A stretch of DNA of 64,000 nt from Cladopsammia gracilis. Lineage: Eukaryota; Cnidaria; Anthozoa; Scleractinia; Dendrophylliidae. Below, in pieces: positions 35,101 to 47,100 of this stretch. The position numbers were made by a program, and so were the translations under genes. The DNA lies in the NCBI GenBank assembly GCA_022457155.1, contig JAJGOT010000275.1:681001-745000 (forward strand), in the 5' to 3' direction. Within the stretch, counting starts at the first letter, position 1. Each line of letters starts with the position of its first letter. The notes under the pieces are model-generated. The model did not search any database, was not told the origin of the DNA, and was given only the letters and a program-made list of their open reading frames with translations.

Positions 35101-38100
35101 TGTAATCCACTTCCATCCTTGAAATCCTGCACTTTTACTCCAAACAGTTAACTAGTGCTTCCGTTTTGTGCCATAAATAAGAATACTTTAATGTAATTTA
35201 GTTGTATGTTTGGTGGAATTTGGCGATATAACATGGAAATTAAGTCACCCTGCCCCTAAAAAGCCAAAAGCAAATCTGTACTTACAGTCTTTCTAATGAC
35301 GGTAAGGAAGCAAATGCGTTATGCCCAACCGAGTTCAACCTTTCCCAGGTAAAACCTCTGCAAAAATAATAAAATAATAACCATTTATAAGTAAAATTGT
35401 ACGTAGATTGACTTCGGAAGATCAGTGATGTGTATACATTTCTTAATACATTTATTGCTCCAGCGACCAGCGACCTAAAGCGTATAACTTGCCACTGGTC
35501 AAGTTCAACTATATCCACAAAAATAAAGAAGCGGTACTAATTGATGTTATTTAGCTAACAAGTAGGCTTTAGTGCGCTGTGGCTTGTACTATATACCTTC
35601 TTTCAAGTAGAGAATCATAGTTAATCGGATTGTACATTTAATATTATGACGTCGAGTCATTGGTGGGAGGCGAGCGCTCTCACCCCTGCGCCATCCCTGC
35701 TCTCCAAGATATACTGCAGCCTTTTATAACTAAGTCATGAAATGTGTCCCTAACTTTTAGGTCTCTGCATAAAATCCTACAGTGTGACCATTCAAATCAT
35801 AGAAAGCTGTTGAGCAATACCTTGCTGTGGTACTGTTTAATATGCTATACAAGGTACTGGTTCTAACTTTTGAGTCTGTTGATGATCTACAGTGTAACCA
35901 TTCAAATGAAAGCTACTGAGCAGTACTTTCCCGTGGTACTGTTTATTATGCTGTACACGGTGGTTCTAACTCTTGGGTCTGTGGATGAAATCCTAAAGTG
36001 TGACCATTCAAATGAAAGCTGTAGAGCAATACTTTGCTGTGGTACTGTTTATTATGCTGTACAAGGTGGTTCTAACTTTTGAGTCTGTGGATGATCTACA
36101 GTGTGACCATTCAAGTGAAAGCTATTGAGCAGTACCTTGCTGTAGTACTGTTTATTATGCTGTACACGGTGGTTCTAACTTTTGAGTCTGTGGATGATCC
36201 TACAGTGTAACCATTCAAATGAAAGCTATTGAGCAGTAGGTTCCTGTGGTACTGGTTTATTATGCTGTACAAGGTGGTTCTAACTTTTGAGTCTGTGGAT
36301 GAAATCCTAAAGTGCGACCATTCAAATGTAAGCTATTGAGCAGTACTTTGCTGTGGGAAAGTTTGCTTTCGGTGATTTAATAAAATGGACTTAGAACTTT
36401 TTCTTTAATTTTTTTTAACCGCGTTCGGAATTGAAAGAGTTCACGACCTCAGTTCGAATTACAGTACTTACAAACTGTATAGCTTATCCAGTCCTTTAAA
36501 CGCATAATCTGGAATTTTGGTGATGGGATTAGAATCGAGTTCCCTAGAGAAAATAATAAAAAAAAACAACAACAAGGCAAAGTGTCAGTAGATCACGCAA
36601 ACGTTGAAACTAAATATTCGAAAATAAAAGCGACTTTTACTTTTTATCTGGGTTTCCAATTGGTATTTGCTAATTCCAATTAGCACAAACACTATGAAGT
36701 AATTCGCATGTAGGCACGTGCGAAAATGCCTGAATGTTGCCTAGCAACAGAACATCTAAACACCGCAGAAACTTTAGATTTAGTCACGAGTTTCAGACAG
36801 ATTTACCGCGATTAGCTATGTACTTACAAGTGTTGTAGATTCTTCACATGTTTTAGCACAGGTACGCTGCTAAGGTTATTGTATCTTAAATTTCTAAAAT
36901 AAAGAAGATAAACGCGATTATTAAAGACACATTTTAGGGGCCGCTACACAACGCAGAAGAAAATCAACTTTTGTTTGCTATAATTTTCAGTTTTCATGAT
37001 CGCTCTACCCACAGTTCAAGGCTGGTCACGAAACCTTACTAGCTTCAAAGACGATAACAGAAATGCCGCAATCTGAATTTATTAACCCTTTAACTCCCAA
37101 GAGTGCCAAACATCAAAATTCAAGAAACATCCTCAATTTTATTTTAAAGAAAGTTGAAAAACAATTGGTACCATGCAATTGTACTGCCAAATAGGTTTCT
37201 TTTGAATGGTCACACCACAGGATTTAGTCAACAGACTCAAAAGTTAGAACAAATGGTACCATGCAAAAGTACTGCTGAAGAGGTTTCATTTGAATGGTCA
37301 CACCATAGGATTTTGTCAACAGACTCAAAAGTTAGAACAAATGGTACCATGCAAAAGTACTGCTGAAGAGGTTTCATTTGAATGGTCACACCATAGGATT
37401 TAGTCAACAGACTCAAAAGTTAGAACAAATGGTACCATGCAAAAGTACTGCCAAAGAGGTTTCTTTTGAATGGTCACACCGTACCATGGGAATTTATCCA
37501 CAGACTCAAAAGTTAGAACAAATGGTACCATACAAAAGAACTGCCAACGAGGTTTCATTTGAATGGTCACACCATAGGATTTAGTCAACAGACTCAAAAG
37601 TTAGAACTACATAACATGTTTCCATAATTGCCTCTGGGAGTGAAAGGGTTAAGCAAACACATTTTCCTAAGGCCTAACCCAACGGATCAACGTAAAACAA
37701 TTCTATGCTCATTTTCGTATTTGTAAAAATGTTCACCTATCTAACCATAATGACCATTGAAATTAATATACTCTTTTAGAGCAGTTTTCAATAGGCCATT
37801 TCCGAGTTGCCTTTAGCCTCTCTATCAAAGCGAGGCTAGGTGCGAAACCTTTCATATGAAAATAAGTTTTCATTCACATGCAAATAAAACTCATTTGCCT
37901 CTCTATCAAAGCGAGGCTAGGTGCGAAACCTTTCATATGAAAATGAGTTTTCATTCACATGCAAAAAAAACGTATTTGCCTCTCTATCAAAGCGAGGCTA
38001 GGTGCGAAACCTTTCATATGAAAATGAGCTTTCATTAAATGAAAATAAGTTGAAACTCATTTTCATATGAAAGGTTTCGCACCTAGCCTCGCTTTGATAG

Positions 38101-41100
38101 AGAGGCTAAAGGCAACTCGGAAATGGCCTATTGAGTGTCGTAAAACCAAAACCAAAATAATTACTCTGACCAATCACAGCAGTCGTAAACAATCCAATGA
38201 ACCAATCACAGCTCAAAGCAATTACATGTCGGCGGCGCCAAGCGCGGGAAAACGCGTGCGAGTAAGTCACGATTGGTTTTGGTTTTACTTCTGATTGGTC
38301 GAGAAAGTGGCGCGAGATTTTTTAGCCAATCACAAAGCGTAGCAATGCAAAACCAAAGCAATTGTGTAATTACTTTCGACACTCAATTGAAAACTGCTCT
38401 ATTGACAATTAATTCCAATAGTCATTATGAGAAGCCCAGGGGGCAAAATCAATATGGCTGGTCTATTAATATCGAAGTACTTACAATTGTTCCAAAGACT
38501 TAAGACCATAAAAACCCTCAGATTCAATTTCTTCCACACCATTGTGAAACAGAAGCCTGTTAAAGCAAATTATATGCCAAGATTATGCTGAGTACGAGTT
38601 CAACTAATAGGTCTTATTCCATTCATACACTATGATACTGTGTATGTTGTACAAGGAGGTCCTAGCGTATCTGTCTGTGGATGTAATCCTAAAGTGTGAC
38701 CATTCAAATGAAAGCTATTGAGCAGTACTTTCCTGTGGTACTGTGTATGCTGTACAAGGAAGTCCTAGCTTATCTGTCTGTGAATGTTATCCTAAAGTGT
38801 GACCACTCCGCCGGATCAGTGTGGTGATTCATATCAAAGCTATTAAGCAGTGCCTTTGTGTAGTACCGTACGTTTTATACATTTTCAAAGTGGAAATTAA
38901 AGAAAGAAAAAGGTAAAATGAAAAAGAAGGTTGAAGTACGTACAGTGTTGATAACTTGCAGAGCGCCTGGAATGAATTGTTTTTAATGATGCGAATCTTG
39001 TTTTGATCAAGACTCCTAGAAAGGGAACCATAACAGCAAAGGGTTGAATTCAACGAGAGAGCACCTTTACACATTTACTTATTGAAAATGACTATATAAA
39101 CTATAGGTTTTGACGACGATAATAACATAAAAGAAGCTGATAACAACAACAGCAATAACAACACATTAGTCCGAGTTTCCATAGATAGTGATCAGTTAAA
39201 ACAAATACAACCTTAATCAAAAGTGTTGGGACACTTCACCTTTTCCTCACAAATTGTCTTCATGTTATTGTCACCTCCCCCTTCCCACCCCACACCCCAT
39301 ATGCAACCAAGCCAACCTCGTCCCAGGGCCTACTCCGCTTTCGGACCCCTAGACAAGACTGCCAAAATACCCATAATACTCCTAGATCATGATGAATTGT
39401 CTTCGCTTCGTTTGAACAACGGTTTCTCTCAGATTGCCAGAAAACTAACACGGCTAACAATCCGGCGCAGGGAATAACTACCGAAAACGGCATTTCACCG
39501 TGTGTCACGTGACAAAATACTCCACGATTATTGGAGTATTTTGGCAGCCTTCCCCAGGGGTTTCTACGCCCGCTCGGCCATTGTGAAAGCGGAGGTCCTG
39601 GAGACGAGGTTGCAACCAAGCTGTCTTTTATATTTGGGAGAAGAGGCAGCCACGTGCCGCCCACGTGATGCATTTGACGTTGTTTCGCGGATAAATTGTA
39701 GCACGCGCCGTTGTTTCGTGGCAAAAATTTCTTCGTCACCCTGGACGCCATTTTGATTGTTACATAGCGGACTCGCTTAAACGCAGCAGTTACGTGGATG
39801 AGTGCATGCGCGGTAAACTTGTTTTACCGGTTCAAAGTTAATTCATTCGTCCATGGCACTGGACGGCGGCTCAATCAAAGGAACTAACGGATGCTCGCAG
39901 TGGTTTCTCTCTCGTTCGGCGTAGCTCGGCGTAGGAGAATCCACTTCTCGCAGGGTAAGGCCCCAGGAAATGGAACGATTGTTTCTCTCTTGGAAAGGCT
40001 TTGCCACTGCGTGATAAGTGTTTTTGACCTTTGCAAACTTCGTCAGACTTTGTTAACTGATTGCCAGGCATTAAGCAAACTTAATTGTCTTTAGCTGTTT
40101 TTTAGAGTCTCAAGTCTCAATGAGGAACTTTTAAGAGTTAGGGCAATAATATGAACTTATTGACTAAGTGGGAGGGCCGGATGGGAAAATATTTGGCTCG
40201 AGATCATGGCGTACGGACCGAAAAAGAGAGGTTCGTGCGCCATGACCGAGAGCCAAATATTTTCCCATCCGGCCCGACCTAACTTAGTCAATAAGCATTT
40301 TATCATATGACCAAATTGGAGACAAAATTACTTGAAATTTTAACGCGCGAGGCCGTCCGCTTTTGTAGTAGGCCTAGGGCCGTACGCCTTTTTCCGGCCC
40401 CGCTCGCGCAAATGCGTACGGCCCTCATACGGGACTTTCATCGATGGTTTTGCAAAGAAAAGGTTCGCAGGGCCGTACGGGTCATATGATAAACTGTATT
40501 CAGTTGCAACAGAAACAAAAACAATCTAATGAATAGAAATAAATACATACAAAAACGTCAGGTCTTTAAGCTTCTCTAAGGCATCCTTCGGAACTTCTGT
40601 GAGGTTGTTGTCGTCAAGCCACCTAAAAACAAAAAATAAAATAAAATAAAAATGGCATCTCTGTTTTTTCTTCAATGAAAAAAAAAAAATCCAACTATAG
40701 CAGCCAGCAAAGCTTCTCAAAACGACCACCAAATGCGCCACTTGGCTGTCAATCTGTATTTAATGGCCCAGTATCACCCAAAATGCATTGCGCGCCCAAT
40801 GCCTCATTGAATTTAACGCAGTCGAAAATTCCTGAAAGAGCCAATCACGAGCGAGCTCGTCATTTGAAAACAAAAAACAAACGACTGCAAAGCCGAATGG
40901 GTGATACTGGTCCTTTAAAGGCAGGGACACTATCCCGTCAAAAATAGCAAAATTTCGCTTAGCTTAAATCCACGTAATATCGCCAAATGTCATCAAATAT
41001 ACAACTAAGTTTGATAAAACGATTCTATAGAGCAAAACAAAAGCAGTGTTTAGATTGGCGATGGTTTCTTCCAATTTCAAGATAATAAAGTACATGTAAG

Positions 41101-44100
41101 CTTAAAACAAGCTCCCGGCCATAATCATGGAAACACGATCGATATTTCAGCCGGGACAGTGTATAAACTTACAGGTGCCTAATTGTGGGGACGTTTCGGA
41201 AAACATCGGCAGGAATGCTATGCATTTTGTTCCCTGTAAGATATCTGAAAAGAAGATAAGGAACAAATGAGCAATGCCATGAAAGAGAATGAATTTCAAC
41301 ACAAGAAATATCAAGCAAAACGTGACCGAATATAGGTACTTACAACTCATTCAAGGATGTCATAGATATTGGAAACTCTGGGCAGGTGCTAAAGTTGTTC
41401 ACCTTCAGAGATCTGTAAGGTAACAGTAACAATATGTTTATACATCATTTCAGGGAATTTTATCACGGGGGGGGGGGGGGGGGGGTACTCCACGGAATAT
41501 TTGGCGGAGATTTGCTGCCTGGTTCACCTAATCCTGAACCTATTTCAAATCAAACTATGCGATTTTTCATAGCCGTTTTCAGACCTGGGTACGTTGATAC
41601 GATCTCGTGATTCCCTTCAGGTAAAAACCAAACCCAATTTCAGCCGAAAATGGTCAAACTCGATACCCGTTTTCAGACCAAAATGGCTAAAAAAAACATG
41701 CCCTTTGGGGTGATACATACTTACAAAGGAGACTACCCCACGTACAGTGATTTTGGAACGAGCAAAGTAGAGGGTAGAAACTACAGTAAGAAGATACCAC
41801 AGGCTTACCATTCTCTGTAAGAGTGACTGACTGTACTTTTAAATGGCTTTAATGGCTTTAAAATAGCCTTTTATAATTAATTGGGGTTTGGTCGTTTGGC
41901 CTTAAAATCAAAGTACACTTACAATATCTCTAGCTTTTTCAATCCTTCTAAGTTTGGCGGAAGACTATCGAGCTTGTTCTCATCCAAAAACCTACAGAAA
42001 AACGAAAAAGAACCTTGCGGGTAAAAAGACAAGCTAGTACTGTGCTGTGTAAAAAGTACTTCATAAAAATAATTAATTTCCCGTGAATACGTACTACGTC
42101 TAAAATAATATGTACTTATTGACTAAGTTAGGTCGGGCCGGAAGGGAAAATATTTGGCTCGAGGTCATGGCGTACGGACCGATCGCAGTGAGGTCCGTGC
42201 GCCATGACCGAGAAAAAAGAAAAAAAAGAAAAAAAGAAAAGGTTCGCAGAGCCGTACGGGTCATATGATAACATGCAAGATTAAACTGAAAAGTAAACTG
42301 TGAAATCATAATTTAGGCTTAAAACTGTGGTAGACGGGAAGTGAAGTTGAGAAAATATAAGTGCTTTTTTTTTGGCGAGGAAGAGGCTATAGTGATCTCT
42401 CAGCAGCGGTGTGTCTACCTGAACAGCTCAAATTTTTTAGGTGTTTTTTAATGCTATGGGGCTGTGAAGTTGCGCTTTTAGAGTTTTATATGTTTAGTTA
42501 AAATTGTGCATTTTGCTGCGGACTTTAACAGTATTTTGCAGAGGAAGAAAAACGCGAAACGACTGCACACTTTTCAAGTCTCGACTGTGTTATAAACCGG
42601 CATATACCAAAATAATTTCCAACGCTATATTTGAGACATTTGTTATCCCCTCAACCCCTCCTGTAACGCGAGAATAAAGATTGGTAATGAAACCCGTGAG
42701 AAAATAAAAGTTATGAGTCTTTTGGCGTCTCTCTTAATCCTTTTCTTTTCTTTGACAACAGGCCTATTGTCGCCTTATAATGACTTTTCTGCGGTGTGTC
42801 TATCTTAACAAACTCAAATTTTGAGGTGTTTTTAGGGGCTGATTACATGGCGAATTGCAGCCCGGGTACAACATTTGAAAGTCGGCGGCGGTCATTTTGT
42901 TTCATTGAAAACACAGCCGTTGCGCATTCTCATGTTCACTTTTCAGACCGGGCTGAAAATTAGATCGCGTTTACACGTTTCTTTCTTTTTTCCAGCCCGT
43001 AATCGCAAACGTCTTTTTAAGACGATTTGTTCAGGAAGCCGGGTTGAAGTCCACCCTAACTGGGCTGAAATTTCACCCGGGCTGAAATTTGCCATGTAAT
43101 CGGCCCCTTGATGTAATAGAAAATGTAGACGTAATTCTGTGCATCTATTATCCGTGAATAGAGTTACAAATTACATTTAAACTAAGAACGGATTTTCATC
43201 ATTTACCCAATTATAACAAGAGCGGCATCGTGATGGGTTAAAGGGTCAAATTATTACTAGTTAAGAAATCAAGCTAACTAAATTAAAATATAAGCAAAAT
43301 AAAATGTTAATGCAAAAGGGAAAAAGGATTACACGCGCTTGCAATAATTCGTGCTACTCTTATAATGTAATCCTCTCACTCGGAGAGTTAGTACCAGAAC
43401 CGGAAAATGTGCTTCCAACTTTTTTAAGTGTGTGGATGAAATCCTAAACCTTGATCATTCTTATAAAAGCTGGAGCATCAGATGAAAAAAGTTCGAACTA
43501 TGTTAATCTGAGGTATAATCCCCGGTTAAGTCTGTGAATGAAATCCTAAACATTGATCATTCAAATAAAAGCTATTAAACAGTACTTTTCCTGTGGTGCT
43601 GTTTATTATGCTGCACAATCTGGTTCTAACTTTTGAGTCTGTGGACAAAATCCTAAAGTCTGTATGACAATTAAAAACAGTTTTTTTTATCGTGCCGTTT
43701 ATGTTTCTAAATATATTACCGGAAATTTGGGACACTGAATTTGGAAAAAGTGAATGTGTTTTGCTTTCCTGAAATGCAAGTCTGATTAGTTCCTCTTGCG
43801 GTTTGTTTTTAGAGCGGTGTTTCAATAGAAGCGGGCTATGACTTCTACCCAGATGGCCAGTTTAACATCTTTTGTCGCTTGAGGATCGTGGAGCATCAGA
43901 TGAAAAAAATTCGAACTACGTTAACCTTGGGTATAATCCCCCGTTTGTGCACTTAATATTTTGACAACTGGAGCTTTGTGGCATGATACTCTGTGTGGTC
44001 TTCAAAATGCGGTCACTATGGTCTGTTTCAACTACTCTGTACTTTTCTGAACTCTACTGTACTACTCTATTGTATGGTACTGTATTATACTTCACTGCAC

Positions 44101-47100
44101 TGTACTGTACTGCTCTGTTTACTGTATTGTGCTGTGCTGTGCTGTGCTGTACTGTATTGCATTTTCCTGTACTGTACTGTACTGCATTGTATTTTACTGT
44201 ACTGTACTGTACTGTACTGCATTGTACTGTACTGTACTGTACTGTACTGTACTGTACTGCATTGTACTGTACTGCATTGTACTGTACTGTACTGTACTGT
44301 ACTGTACTGTACTGTACTGTACTGTACTGTACTGTACTGTACTGTACTGTACTGTACTGTACTGTACTGTGCAGTACTGTACGGTACTGTACGGTACTGT
44401 ACTGTACTGTACTGCACTGCACTGCACTGTACTGTACTGTACTGTATTGTACTGCACTGTACTGTACTGTACTGTACTGTACTGTACTGTACTGTACTGT
44501 ACTGTACTGTACTGTACTGTACTGTACTGTACTGTACTGTATTGTACTGCACTGTACTGTACTGTACTGTACTGTACTGTACTGTACTGTACTGTACTGT
44601 ACTGTACTGTACTGTACTATGGTCTGTTTCAACTACTCTGTACTTTTCTGAACTCTACTGTACTACTCTATTGTATGGTACTGTATTATACTTCACTGCA
44701 CTGTACTGTACTGCTCTGTTTACTGTATTGTGCTGTGCTGTGCTGTGCTGTGCTGTACTGTATTGCATTTTCCTGTACTGTACTGTACTGCATTGTATTT
44801 TACTGTACTGTACTGTACTGCATTGTACTGTACTGTACTGTACTGTACTGCATTGTACTGTACTGTACTGTACTGTACTGTACTGTGCAGTACTGTACGG
44901 TACTGTACTGTACTGTACTGCACTGCACTGCACTGCACTGCACTGCACTGCACTGCACTGCACTGCACTGTACTGTACTGTACTGTACTGTACTGCATTT
45001 TACGGTACTGTTCTGCATTGCACTCTTTACTGTACTGTACTGTACTGTACTGTACTGTACTGTACTGTACTGTACTGTACTGTACTGTACTGTACTGTAC
45101 TGTACTGTACTGTACTGTACTGTACTGTACTGTACTGTACTGTACTGTACTGTACTGTTATTCGACTCGAGTCGACTCGGCCAGCTCTTCTGTACTCTAC
45201 TCTGCCCTTAGTAATTTGTTAGAGTTTTAGCACAATCACTTGAACTTACCAGTGTTTGTTGTAACACTTTTAAGACAATAAACTTAATTTAATTAAATTC
45301 AGCACCTCTCTCATATATTTAGAGACAATCCTTTCAACCTTGGGAATTGTTGTATCAGGTTTTTTAAAGACAATCATTTTGACACTGCTAAACAGACTTC
45401 ATACCATTAGCATTCTCTTCCGGTATAGCCATAATCTATTTTGGTAATCATTATGAAAAAAATCAACTTGGAGTCGCCTGTTTGAATAACAAGATTACTT
45501 ATCGCCGTGTGAAGTTGACATTGGAAGAGACCAGTATAGTGTGACTGATACAATACACAGGGCGAAAGGACAAATTCCTAAGACACAAAAAAAAGATAGA
45601 AATAAATCCCTTGGTTTGCGAATTTACTTTGTTAAATAGTGCATGATCCTTGACGTGTCGGCTAAAAATCAGAAAACTGGATCATAAATGACCCGTAAAT
45701 TAAGGTTTTGTCTTGCGAAATAATACTCGGCAAAGTACAACGATCGATTACTAAGTGAGAATTAGTTAAAGCTAACGAGGATGGAAATGGATTACAATTA
45801 TGGCTTAAAAAGTTATGAAAAAAGACTAACGCTTGTGGAAAGCCTTGCGAGTTTGTTTTATAATTAAAAAATCTCAACTAAACTTGAAACTTCTTATTCC
45901 ACACAAAATTGATGGTCCTCGGATAGCTTTAAGGATATAATGATAAGAACAAGACCGTTCAGACCAAAATGTATATTGCATTCCCCTTTTTGTTAGAAAA
46001 CAGAATTTCGATTACTTTTATCTTCCCTTTTACCGACAGACAACTCATTAAATATCGGTCCTTGACTGAGCATATTTCCTGTTCATTTTTCGTCGGCCGG
46101 AAACACCCTTTCAAGAGTACTTAGTGATTCCCAGATTTATTGTTCGTTTCGGCTTCCAAGATTGGGCCTTAATTAATGTCCGGCGTTTTCAACCATTTAG
46201 CATAGTATCGAAGTTAGTAACGATGTATAAGTAGGCGTTATTTTTTGTACTCTGTTTTGTAGTGGCAGGGCATTGGTCAAGTGCCGGTACGGTTTTTAGC
46301 ATTTTTGTCCTGACCAGCGGGGTACATAATTTAACGTGAATCTGTCCTAAACAGGGTATGGTTCCAGTTAACTTAGCGCTTGTGGTGACTTCCCTTGTCG
46401 TGATTAGTATATTCATGCGAAGGCGAAGTCGTTTTCTTTTTAAAGGATCCGTCTAACATTTTTTTTTAACCTCAGATCAATAACCACGCACGATCCGTGT
46501 CCTAGACAGGGTCCTAAAATAGAGGGTGTTGTCCTATACAGGGTAGGTATTTTCTTTTCTTTTTATCCTAAACAGGATCAAGTAACCCCCCCCCCGGGGG
46601 GGGATCAAGTGCAGGGTATCGAACTTTACACCAGAAGGCCCTGGTGGCTCCAACCCTTTCTCTCACTCATTTACTCTCTTCAGCAATGTGTAACAACAGA
46701 CAACTAATGTGTGCGTGAATTTGCTACTCAACACGCAATGTTCGGCCGTTCGAATTCCGCCTATGTTTAACAGCTTAGAAAGCTATGGTTTTCCGAAGAG
46801 ACGTATGATTTTTTTTTAAGCACGACAGGCCTGCAATATATATGTCTTCTAAAATATCCCCTCTAACACTCCCTCTTTGCGCCTTGTTCTTTAAACTCAA
46901 GCTCAAGTTCAAGCTCAAGCGCAAGCGCAAGCACAGACACAGGCACAAGGACAAGCACAAGCACAAGCAGAAGCACAAGTGTAAGCGCAAGCGCAGCACA
47001 AGCATAAGTATAAGCACAAGTACAAGTACAAGCACAAGCATAAGCGCAAGCGCAGCATAAGCACAAGCGCCAGCACAAGCGAAAGCTAAAGTACAAGCAC

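Noticed and set aside
43983..45222. Long open frames up to 409 codons on both strands
   Set aside because: They are translations of the (CTGTA)n array, which lacks stop codons in any frame.
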